A stretch of DNA of 64,000 nt from contig SZPM01000005.1 of NCBI GenBank assembly GCA_030263715.1, positions 1 through 64,000 of the forward strand, in the 5' to 3' direction. The stretch is from ATM1 sp003577165 (GTDB lineage: Bacteria > Armatimonadota > Fimbriimonadia > Fimbriimonadales > ATM1). Positions 55,364 through 63,233 of this stretch are shown here, one piece after another (within the stretch, counting starts at the first letter, position 1; each line of letters starts with the position of its first letter). The position numbers and the translations under genes were made by a program. The notes below the pieces were generated by a model. That model had not been told where the DNA came from. It did not search any database and saw only the letters and a list, made by a program, of their open reading frames with translations.

Positions 55364-55565
55364 CTCGTGATTCCAAGCGGCAGCGCTCATATTCTGAGGA
55401 AGGCCGGCCCGGCGGGCCGAAGCCTTGCGCTGCGACGAGTTCGACGAGTGCGAGCCTAGGGGATTCGCCTTAGGAAGATCGCCACTCGGATCCCGCGAAT
55501 CCCCTGCCAGAGAACCATCCGTCCTCTTGCGCCTTTGGCGCCTGTCCATCAGGGAGTCGAACTCA
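55364..55565 (+). promoter_or_regulatory. Structured 5' leader of the argF-argG-argH operon
   Basis: Two stable structures are visible. A GC-rich hairpin spans 55400-55426 (CGGCCC/GGGCCG core, extended by AAGGC/GCCTT with an AA bulge). A longer stem pairs 55458-55468 with 55495-55505 (11 bp, AGGGGATTCGC with its complement) and contains GATC...GATC in the loop. No T tract follows either. This could be an attenuator, a regulator-binding leader or a stabilising UTR; I could not match a known riboswitch class. Confidence 0.5.
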
Positions 55566-56537
55566 ATGCACTACTTACAAACGAATTACGATACTGTTCA
55601 GAAACCTCTCTTCGGTTCGCCCGGAGTCGGCAAGCCGAAGCACGTTCTCGCAAGTTCCGACCTCAGTCCGTCCGACGTGCGCCTGACGTTGGACACGGCC
55701 AAACTTCTGAAGCGGGCCCGCAAGTTCGCCCCGAAGCCGGTCACTCTCGTCGAGAATCGCGTGCTGGCGATGATCTTCGAGAAGCAGTCGCTCAGAACCC
55801 GGGTCACCTTCGAGACCGCCATGGTCGAGTTGGGCGGTCATGCGATCTACTTGACGAAGAGCGACATCGACATGGGAAATCGGGAATCTGTCGCCGATGT
55901 GGCGGCCAATCTCTCCAGGTGGTGCAGCCTGATCGTCGCGCGGCTGAACCGGCACTCGACGCTTCTCGAGTTGGCGGAGCATTCGGGCGTTCCGGTGATT
56001 AACGCTCTGACCGACGGGGAGCACCCATGCCAGGCATTGGCCGATCTTCAGACCATCGAAGAGAAACTCGGACCCGGCAAGAAGAAACTCACCTACATTG
56101 GTGATGGCAACAACGTCGCGAACAGTTTTGCGGTCACGGCGGCAAAACTCGGCCACGAAGTCGTCATCTGCAGCCCTCCCGGCTACGAGTGCGAAGATCC
56201 CGTGTATGACTATCCGAACGTGAATCAGTCGTACGACCCAGTGGCAGCGGTCACCGGCGCGGACGCGGTGTACACGGACGTCTGGGTCAGCATGGGGCAA
56301 GAGGATGAAGAGCAGGAGAGGCTCCAGCGCTTCGCCAACTACCAAGTCAACGGGAAGCTGATGTCGAAGGCGAAGCCAGGCGCGATCTTCCTTCACTGTC
56401 TTCCTGCGCGCCGGGGCTTGGAGGTTACTGAGGAAGTGATCGACGGGCCACAGTCGGTGATCTATGATCAAGCGGAGAACCGCCTGCACGCCCAGAAGGC
56501 TCTGATGAAACTGCTGCTGGACGGTGTACTCGAGTGA
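55566..56537 (+). CDS. argF: Ornithine carbamoyltransferase
   Basis: A 323-aa enzyme forming citrulline from ornithine and carbamoyl phosphate. Carbamoyl-phosphate motif SLRTR is at about 75-79; HPCQ, DVWVSMGQE and HCLPAR carry the remaining signature residues, and the last two favour ornithine over aspartate as substrate. ATG 55566 has AGGGAG 9 nt upstream. The frame is open for 47 codons before it, but nothing there resembles the family. It overlaps argG by 4 nt. Confidence 0.95.
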   Translation: MHYLQTNYDTVQKPLFGSPGVGKPKHVLASSDLSPSDVRLTLDTAKLLKRARKFAPKPVTLVENRVLAMIFEKQSLRTRVTFETAMVELGGHAIYLTKSDIDMGNRESVADVAANLSRWCSLIVARLNRHSTLLELAEHSGVPVINALTDGEHPCQALADLQTIEEKLGPGKKKLTYIGDGNNVANSFAVTAAKLGHEVVICSPPGYECEDPVYDYPNVNQSYDPVAAVTGADAVYTDVWVSMGQEDEEQERLQRFANYQVNGKLMSKAKPGAIFLHCLPARRGLEVTEEVIDGPQSVIYDQAENRLHAQKALMKLLLDGVLE

Positions 56538-57730
56538 AGAAGGCCCTCGTCGTTTATAGCGGAGGACTCGACACAACGGTGTGCATCCCGGCCCTTCGGG
56601 AAGAGGGGTTCGATGAGATCCACACGGTGACGGTGGATGTCGGCCAGCCGAGCGAGGACATCGAGCAGGCGACTCAGCGCGCTGAGATTCTCAAAACTCA
56701 GCACCACGTCGTCGACGCGAAGATGGAGTTCGCTTCGGACTACTGCATGACGGCCCTCGCGTTCAACGCAGACTACTTCGGATACCCGCTTTCGACGGCG
56801 ATCGCGCGCCCGCTCATCGCGAAGCGCGCAGCGGAGGTCGTCGAAAAGGGCGGGCCATTCGACTGCATCGTTCACGGGTGCACAGGGAAGGGCAACGACC
56901 AGTTCCGGATCGAGTACGGTCTGCGCCTTCACGCGCCTGACGTTCCAATTCGAGCCCTCATTCGCGAAAGGAATTGGACGCGTTCCGAGGAGATCGAGTA
57001 CGCAGAGCGCGTCGGCGCTCCAATTGCGCAATCGAAGGACAAGATTTGGAGCATCGACGAGAACCTCTGGGGGCGTTCCATCGAGGGGGGAAGACTCGAA
57101 GATCCGAACTACGAGCCGCCGGAGGAGATCTTTCAGTGGACGCGTTCCGCTTTGGATGCGCCGGATTCGCCGCAAGTCGTGGAGATCGGGTTCGAGTGTG
57201 GTCGGGCCGTGAGCCTGGACGGCAGGCGGATGGACGCTCTGTCACTCATTCAGGAGGCGAATCGGCTTGCGGGCCTTCATGGCGTCGGGAGAATCGACAT
57301 CATGGAGGATCGAATGATCGGCCTCAAGGTGAGGGAGAACTACGAGTGCCCCGGCGCTGTGCTGCTCATCGCCGCACACAAAGCGCTCGAGTCGCTCGTT
57401 TGCGCGCCGCACGAAAGACGCTTTAAAAACCTCGTTGACGCCGAGTGGGCTGATTTGGTCTACAAGGGCCTCTGGGGGGATCCGTTGTTCGAAGACCTCG
57501 CCGCGTTCGCAGCCCAGATTCAAAAGCGCGTCGAAGGCATTGTCACGCTGAAACTGTTCAAGGGCAGTCTTACGGTCGTGGGGCGCACGAGTCCCTGGGC
57601 TCTCTACAGCGAAGCGGACGCCAGTTTCGACGACTCGTCGTTCGATCAGAACGCGATGACGGGCATGGTGCAAACTCACGGCATGTCGAGCCTGCTTTAC
57701 TCCCGCATCCAGCAGAAGTTGGATGGGTAG
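56534..57730 (+). CDS. argG: Argininosuccinate synthase
   Basis: A 398-aa ATP-dependent ligase joining citrulline and aspartate. The N-terminal PP-loop is YSGGLDTTV, followed by the HGCTGKGNDQ substrate loop and SIDENLWGRSIE. The GTG start overlaps the argF stop. Length and motifs match the common bacterial type. Confidence 0.97.
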   Translation: MKKALVVYSGGLDTTVCIPALREEGFDEIHTVTVDVGQPSEDIEQATQRAEILKTQHHVVDAKMEFASDYCMTALAFNADYFGYPLSTAIARPLIAKRAAEVVEKGGPFDCIVHGCTGKGNDQFRIEYGLRLHAPDVPIRALIRERNWTRSEEIEYAERVGAPIAQSKDKIWSIDENLWGRSIEGGRLEDPNYEPPEEIFQWTRSALDAPDSPQVVEIGFECGRAVSLDGRRMDALSLIQEANRLAGLHGVGRIDIMEDRMIGLKVRENYECPGAVLLIAAHKALESLVCAPHERRFKNLVDAEWADLVYKGLWGDPLFEDLAAFAAQIQKRVEGIVTLKLFKGSLTVVGRTSPWALYSEADASFDDSSFDQNAMTGMVQTHGMSSLLYSRIQQKLDG

Positions 57731-57785
57731 CGCGCTCCCGGCGTAAACTCAGGCCCTGGGGCGGTTCGCCCGAGGCACAGCAACA

Positions 57786-59189
57786 ATGCGCAAACTTTGG
57801 GGAGGGGCCTTTCGGAAGGCGACGGATGAAATAGCGTGGGAGTTCGGACGCTCCGTCGCCGGCGATCTCACTCTCTGGGAAGAAGAGATCGAGGTCTCTA
57901 TTGTTCATGCGCAAATGCTCGGCCGCGTGGGAACTCTCTCTTCGGACGAGGCCACGGACATCACGAGGGCTCTGACCGACATTCGCGCGGCGGGCCCCGA
58001 AGCGGTCGACGAATTAGCGCAGCAGTGCGAAGACATTCATGACCTTGTCGAACGCGCGCTGTACGATCGGGTCGGCGCGATCGCCGGGAAACTTCACACC
58101 GGCCGCAGTCGGAACGACCTCATCGCCGCCTCTACCTGTCTGTGGCTGCGACGGCGATGTGACGAGTTAATCACCGACATCAACGCGCTTCAGCGTGCGC
58201 TCCTCGATCGAGCGGAAAGCCACCTCGACGATCTGCTTCCCGGATACACGCACATGCAGCGTGCGCAGCCGATCACCCTCGGCTTTCATCTGCTCGCACA
58301 CTTCTGGATGCTGCAGAGGGATGTGGACCGAATGCGGTTCGTGAAGGATGCGTGTTCGGCCTGTCCGCTCGGCTCCGCCGCTCTTGCTGGCACTTCGTTC
58401 CCGCTCGACAGACAGTTCGTTGCATCGGAACTGGGCTTTGACGCACCGACGCAGAACGCGCTCGACACGGTCAGCAACCGCGACTTCGTCGCAGACGCGA
58501 TTCACGCTTGCGCGATGCTCCTGCAGCACTTGTCTCGATTGGCGCACGAATTCGTTCTGTGGTCCACACAAGAGTACGGTTTCGTGACGCTTGACGAAGC
58601 CTATTCGACGGGCAGCAGCATCATGCCGCAGAAGCGCAACCCAGACTTCGCGGAACTGATCCGAGGAAGGGCGTCTCGCGCGATCGCGAACTGGACGCAG
58701 TTGATGGCGACGATGAAGGGCCTGCCGCTTGGATACAACCGCGACCAGCAGGACGACAAGCCGCCGTTATTCGAGTCCATGGAGTTGGCGTTTGAGTGCT
58801 TAAGGTTGATGGAGGGAATGGTGACCACGGCCGTCTGGAATCTGGCCAAGATGAAAGCTGCTTGTGAGGGCGGATTCACAGGCGCGACTGCGCTTGCCGA
58901 CGCTCTTGCCGCTCGCGGCGTTCCGTTTCGTGAGGCGCATGAGATTGTCGGCGGGCTCATTCGGCAGTGCGAGGAGAAGGGGCTTGCCCTTCAAGACCTC
59001 GAAAGAGACGCGTTGCGAGAATTGCTTCCGGATTGGGATCTTGACCTCCAATCCGTGCTCGACCCGAGCGCTCAGGTGGCCGCGCGACAGACCTACGGCG
59101 GCACGGGGGAGGTGAGGCAACAACTCAAGAGGGCGCGGGAGATTCTTGGCGAAAGTGAGCGGGGATCGCAGCGCGACTCGGTAAAGTGA
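57786..59189 (+). CDS. argH: Argininosuccinate lyase
   Basis: A 467-aa fumarase-superfamily enzyme that releases arginine and fumarate. It starts with KLWGGAFRKATD; the TGRSRND substrate motif, HMQRAQPITLG, and the signature loop GSSIMPQKRNPD with the catalytic Ser are present. It follows argG by 55 nt and precedes gpmA by 4 nt, so all probably share one transcript. Confidence 0.97.
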   Translation: MRKLWGGAFRKATDEIAWEFGRSVAGDLTLWEEEIEVSIVHAQMLGRVGTLSSDEATDITRALTDIRAAGPEAVDELAQQCEDIHDLVERALYDRVGAIAGKLHTGRSRNDLIAASTCLWLRRRCDELITDINALQRALLDRAESHLDDLLPGYTHMQRAQPITLGFHLLAHFWMLQRDVDRMRFVKDACSACPLGSAALAGTSFPLDRQFVASELGFDAPTQNALDTVSNRDFVADAIHACAMLLQHLSRLAHEFVLWSTQEYGFVTLDEAYSTGSSIMPQKRNPDFAELIRGRASRAIANWTQLMATMKGLPLGYNRDQQDDKPPLFESMELAFECLRLMEGMVTTAVWNLAKMKAACEGGFTGATALADALAARGVPFREAHEIVGGLIRQCEEKGLALQDLERDALRELLPDWDLDLQSVLDPSAQVAARQTYGGTGEVRQQLKRAREILGESERGSQRDSVK

Positions 59190-59193
59190 CCGC

Positions 59194-59799
59194 ATGCCGA
59201 TGCTCGTCCTCGTCCGTCATGGACAGTCCATTTGGAATGCCGAAGACCGATTCACAGGTTGGGTGGATGTCCCGCTCAGCGAGGTGGGAAGGGAAGAGGC
59301 AAGAAGGGCGGGCGAGTTATTGTCCGGTTTCGATTTTCAGGTCGCCTACACATCAGCATTGAGGCGCGCGCAGGACACGCTCACCATCATGCTCGACACG
59401 ATGGGTGTGGACGTTCCGGTCATTCGTGATGCTGCGCTCAACGAAAGGATGTATGGCGACCTGCAGGGACTGAACAAGCAGGACACGAGAGAGAAGTATG
59501 GCGCGGAGATCGTGCATCTCTGGAGGCGCAGTTACGACATCTCGCCTCCGGGTGGGGAATCGCTCAAGGACACAGCCGCGAGGACGCTTCCGTTCTTCGA
59601 AAGAGCGATTCTCGGAGACGTGCGCCAGGGCAAGAACGTGCTCGTCTCCGCGCACGGCAACAGCAACCGAGCCATCGTGATGAAGTTGGACGGGCTTTCC
59701 ACGGATGAAGTGCTGAATCTGAATTTGGATACGGGAGTGCCCTACGTGTATCGTCTCGATGCGGATGGACGCGTGATTGAGAAGAGCGAGTTGAGATAA
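59194..59799 (+). CDS. gpmA: 2,3-bisphosphoglycerate-dependent phosphoglycerate mutase, short form
   Basis: A 201-aa histidine-phosphatase-fold glycolytic enzyme. The phospho-His is in LVRHGQSIWN (residues 5-14), then RFTGWVDVPLSE, YTSALRRAQ, LNERMYGDLQGLNK and AHGNSNRAIV. It is about 45 residues shorter than E. coli GpmA because the loop after the WRRSYDISPP segment is missing, as in several other bacterial phyla. Co-transcribed with argH by position. Confidence 0.92.
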   Translation: MPMLVLVRHGQSIWNAEDRFTGWVDVPLSEVGREEARRAGELLSGFDFQVAYTSALRRAQDTLTIMLDTMGVDVPVIRDAALNERMYGDLQGLNKQDTREKYGAEIVHLWRRSYDISPPGGESLKDTAARTLPFFERAILGDVRQGKNVLVSAHGNSNRAIVMKLDGLSTDEVLNLNLDTGVPYVYRLDADGRVIEKSELR

Positions 59800-60348
<549 letters not shown>

Positions 60349-60480
60349 GCGACCGCCGGGCCCGAGCGGCGGGGGAACTCGGAGGGCCAGTTGGGGCTAT
60401 ATTGGGATTAGGCGCCATGCGACGAGGTAGACCGGTGAACCCAGGAACCAGGCGTATCGCGCGCTCCGAGATGCCCAAGC

Positions 60481-60575
60481 GGGGGCGGATGGGTGCTGGT
60501 GTGCCTTCTGGTCTTCAAAACCAGTGCGACGTCTCAACGGCGTTGGGTGGGTTCGATTCCCACACGCTCCCGCCA
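60481..60575 (+). tRNA. selC: tRNA-Sec, anticodon TCA (CCA encoded)
   Basis: A 95-nt gene including CCA, the same length as E. coli selC. The acceptor stem pairs 60481-60487 with 60565-60571 (one G-T wobble); the eighth pair, 60488/60564, is G-A. The D stem is long (GGGTGC / GTGCCT, 4-nt loop). Anticodon stem CTGGT/ACCAG encloses CTTCAAA, with TCA at 60515-60517. The extra arm is long (60527-60533 with 60539-60545, 7 bp). T stem GTGGG/CCCAC, loop TTCGATT. Discriminator base is G, followed by CCA. Six-pair D stem, G73 and the UCA anticodon separate it from tRNA-Ser and tRNA-Leu. No selA or selB is in the window. Confidence 0.93.
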
Positions 60576-60592
60576 ATCCTCTGAAAGGAAAG

Positions 60593-60621
60593 TTGGCGTC
60601 GGACCAAGAATCCCGTACAAT
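60593..60621 (+). promoter_or_regulatory. Promoter for the 665-aa unknown protein
   Basis: -35 TTGGCG (60593-60598), a 17-nt spacer and -10 TACAAT (60616-60621), 18 nt after the tRNA-Sec CCA and 34 nt before the ATG. Confidence 0.68.
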
Positions 60622-60654
60622 ATTCTCGGGCAACCGAGAGCCCAGGTGAGCACA

Positions 60655-62652
60655 ATGCTGATTTCGACTATCGCCCCAGCCGTCGCAATCTTCGGAACGT
60701 ACATCCCCGGAGGTACCGCCACAGTGACTTTGTTCACGAAGAAGGGAGTCCTCGTGCCGGACCCTTGCCACGGCGGCCGTCTCGTCCACGCAGACGTCGA
60801 AACCGTGGTCAACGTATCCACGCGGGTCGCATCTGCCGATATCGAGAGCATCCCGACGTCACGGATCGATCTGAACGTAGTCCTCCGCAAGGGGATGCCA
60901 ACGACCGAGATGAGGAACGAATCACGTGATGGTTGGTTCGACTCGTCCAAGACGTTCGAAGGATTCGATGTGATCAACTCGATCGATGTTCTGACGAGCG
61001 GTAGCCCCACTTACGGCAACCACGTCTACGGCGCGGTGATCAATGCAACGAAGAAGGCAAAGTCGGAACTGTTCGGTGGCGGCTCAGCGATTATCAATCC
61101 CAATTCGTTCGCGATCGATAACGCATGGACCGACCTAAAACTGTCGTGTCAGTATCGCACCATTTGGGCGGACACTACGATCTACAACTCCGTAAAACTG
61201 GAGGGCCATCAGCAGCCACGTCTCGACCTGCTCGGCAAGACATCGTTCCTCGCGGGCACATATCTTCACGCGGAGGAACCCAAGGTCGAACACTTCCGAG
61301 ACACCGGAGGCTGGGGGTCGTCTGGATACAACTACATGGAATGGCTCGGTGGGATCGAATTTACGGAGGAATACGCCGAGAAACTCGGGACGACTGGGTT
61401 GCCGCTCCCGCGGTTCTCAATTACCTCCAGAATCGGGGAGAAACCCAATGTAACCCCGCCGCCCGACCGACAAGAGTCCACCACCTCAAGACTCCCGGCG
61501 CCGCCCTTGGGCAGTTTCATCAATCCGAAAGAGTCGTTCACAACTTCGTCCACGCAGTATGTGCAGGACGTGGGGTTATCCTTGGGCGCGGAGTATGTCA
61601 CCGGACTTGTTGGCAAGTCGGGACTCTCGATGCCTCAATTGTACGGCATGGTGCAGGGCGCAGCCGCGCAGGGAAGCAACATGAATGTGCTGAGGTTCCC
61701 GGGCGATCCGGAAGGCCTTGGCGAGCCACAGTGCGGTTCATCGATCAACTTTCCTCCAGGCACCTGTTGGATTCCGGACAGATCCGGATATCAGACCATG
61801 ACAAACATCACACCTCTGCGATATCAGTTCGAGCCGGAGAACGGTCTGTCCGTCGACGGACGAACGCTGTTCGTGGAGATGAGAACTCACTGTCTGAACA
61901 TGAATCTGAAAGAGCCGGCTGACGGCATTCGCTATTACCCATATTCTTCTCCGGACCCGTTGATTGGCGCGCTTGCTCAGATCGCTGGGAACAGCAGGAT
62001 TCGGGGCCCTTGGGACCAAGCGCGCACATGGCAATACACCGGCAAAGCGTCCATGGACGAGATCAACAAGCGGATGATGCCGGGGGTGGGGCCTGGGCAG
62101 TACGTGAACAACCTCTGGGACATCGTGAGTCGTGGAGGCTACGGAGAGTCCGAACTGAAGGACAAGAAGATCTTCGATCCCAAGCTTCTGCTCGCCGCAG
62201 GTGCGCGCGACGATGCGTTCCTCTGGTTCGCAACTCACATCGCGAACAACTTCGGGCCCGATGTCCGAGGGTGGTTCGAGAAGCGTCCGCAAGAACTGAG
62301 AGACCTAATGGCGCCGTCGGCGCAGGAGATTGATAGGAAGCACGTCCAGCGGCTGTTCAAGTCAATCTTGTCGTCTTCGGATGCGGATGCGAGAATGGGT
62401 GCGATCAGCTTCCTGAACCGCCTCCAGTCTCCTGCAGCCTCGCTAAAGGACCAGGTCGGCGACCTGCGGATGAGTCTCTACACTGGGGACGCAGGCGAGA
62501 AGGCGGCAGCCCTTCAGGTGTGCGAGTCCTACCAAACGAGGAGGCCGATCGACGCCCTTCGTTATCTCGCCGCAGAAGGCCCGACCGAAGCGATCCGAAG
62601 CAAGGCCGCGGCTCTGCTCGCAGCCACCGAGGGCCGGGCGAAGCGACGGTAG
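60655..62652 (+). CDS. Unrecognised 665-aa protein
   Basis: The start is ATG 60655, behind AGGTGAG and its own promoter; the frame upstream runs through the tRNA-Sec gene and is not coding. The N-terminus (MLISTIAPAVAIFGTYIP) is hydrophobic but not a classic signal peptide. The middle has no recognised motif. The last 120 residues are Ala-rich helices resembling HEAT-like repeats (ARMGAISFLNRLQSPAASLK, and GEKAAALQVCESYQ). Several Cys (in CHGG, CGSS, CWIP) are spread out. I do not recognise a function. Confidence 0.75.
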   Translation: MLISTIAPAVAIFGTYIPGGTATVTLFTKKGVLVPDPCHGGRLVHADVETVVNVSTRVASADIESIPTSRIDLNVVLRKGMPTTEMRNESRDGWFDSSKTFEGFDVINSIDVLTSGSPTYGNHVYGAVINATKKAKSELFGGGSAIINPNSFAIDNAWTDLKLSCQYRTIWADTTIYNSVKLEGHQQPRLDLLGKTSFLAGTYLHAEEPKVEHFRDTGGWGSSGYNYMEWLGGIEFTEEYAEKLGTTGLPLPRFSITSRIGEKPNVTPPPDRQESTTSRLPAPPLGSFINPKESFTTSSTQYVQDVGLSLGAEYVTGLVGKSGLSMPQLYGMVQGAAAQGSNMNVLRFPGDPEGLGEPQCGSSINFPPGTCWIPDRSGYQTMTNITPLRYQFEPENGLSVDGRTLFVEMRTHCLNMNLKEPADGIRYYPYSSPDPLIGALAQIAGNSRIRGPWDQARTWQYTGKASMDEINKRMMPGVGPGQYVNNLWDIVSRGGYGESELKDKKIFDPKLLLAAGARDDAFLWFATHIANNFGPDVRGWFEKRPQELRDLMAPSAQEIDRKHVQRLFKSILSSSDADARMGAISFLNRLQSPAASLKDQVGDLRMSLYTGDAGEKAAALQVCESYQTRRPIDALRYLAAEGPTEAIRSKAAALLAATEGRAKRR

Positions 62653-62663
62653 GGGCTCCCGGT

Positions 62664-62678
62664 CGGCCCTGGGGGCCG
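62664..62678 (+). terminator. Short GC hairpin after the 665-aa gene
   Basis: CGGCCC-TGG-GGGCCG forms a 6-bp stem 11 nt after the stop. There is no T tract, and it sits directly before a TACAAT hexamer, so it may instead belong to the next promoter region. Confidence 0.35.
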
Positions 62679-62683
62679 CGGGG

Positions 62684-62831
62684 TACAATAGTATCGCCGC
62701 GGGGGTCCTCAGGGAAGTCGAAAGCCGCCCTGTCCATAAGTCTGAGCCTATCGGCCGATTGGATTGGGAATCGCACTCCCTAACGCGGGGACGAACCGCG
62801 CCAGCGGCGGTGCCGCTACGTGAAGGAGCTT
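62684..62831 (+). promoter_or_regulatory. Promoter -10 and structured leader of the TfoX-domain gene
   Basis: A TACAAT hexamer (62684-62689) without a good -35 starts a leader of about 135 nt with four small hairpins: CAGGG/CCCTG (62710-62732), CGATT/AATCG (62756-62773), CGCGG/CCGCG (62784-62800) and AGCGGC/GCCGCT (62803-62817). The last ends 5 nt before the ribosome-binding site AAGGAG, well placed to affect translation. I found no match to a riboswitch consensus I know. Confidence 0.42.
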
Positions 62832-63167
62832 ATGGCATACCGACCCAGTCGTTACGAGCAAGTCATGAAGGCATCGGAGGGTCTGGACGCCCGGGCCCGA
62901 AAGATGTTCGGCGGAATGGGAGTCTATACGGGCGAGAAGATGTTCGCCATCCTCTATGAGGATGAAGTAAGCCTGAAACTCTCGCCGGAGGACCGTGAGC
63001 AAGCGCTCAGCCTCGACGGCGCGACCCTCTTCCAGCCACCCGATGGACCCCAGATGAGCGAGTACGTGGTTATGCCGAACAGCGTGCTCAACGACGAGAA
63101 CTCGTTCAAGGAATGGCTCCTCAAGAGCGCACGGTACGCTCAGTCGAAAAGCAAAGCGATCCATTAG
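62832..63167 (+). CDS. TfoX N-terminal-domain protein
   Basis: A 111-aa protein from ATG 62832 (MAYRPSRYEQ). ARKMFGGMGVYTGEKMFAIL and DEVSLKL match the TfoX/Sxy N-terminal domain. The full-length competence regulator also has a C-terminal domain, missing here as in many single-domain relatives of unknown role. A GTG at 62820 is an alternative start, but the AAGGAG site would then be inside the gene; AAGGAG is close (3 nt) to the ATG. Confidence 0.84.
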   Translation: MAYRPSRYEQVMKASEGLDARARKMFGGMGVYTGEKMFAILYEDEVSLKLSPEDREQALSLDGATLFQPPDGPQMSEYVVMPNSVLNDENSFKEWLLKSARYAQSKSKAIH

Positions 63168-63202
63168 GCTTGCCTTTCCAGAGGCGTCGCTGCGATTGCG
63201 TG

Positions 63203-63219
63203 CCGATAATCGATATCGG
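63203..63219. promoter_or_regulatory. Inverted repeat before tyrA
   Basis: CCGATA-ATCGA-TATCGG, a 6-bp inverted repeat around a 5-nt centre, lies 14 nt before the tyrA GTG and overlaps a GATAAT hexamer. It could be an operator; evidence is positional only. Confidence 0.3.
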
Positions 63220-63233
63220 GAGGGACCGTCTGC

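Noticed and set aside
55425..55565. 47-codon in-frame extension of ArgF, or a leader peptide
   Set aside because: No family similarity, no good ribosome-binding site and no run of Arg codons in a short peptide with its own stop.
60481..60575. Reading the long-arm tRNA as tRNA-Ser or tRNA-Leu
   Set aside because: The loop CTTCAAA places TCA at 34-36, which reads UGA; Ser(TGA) or Leu anticodons do not fit, and the D stem has six pairs.
62684..62831. Cobalamin, ydaO (c-di-AMP) or GEMM riboswitch before the TfoX-domain gene
   Set aside because: Fragments such as GGGAAG and CGAACC recall parts of these classes, but the conserved cores and their order are missing.
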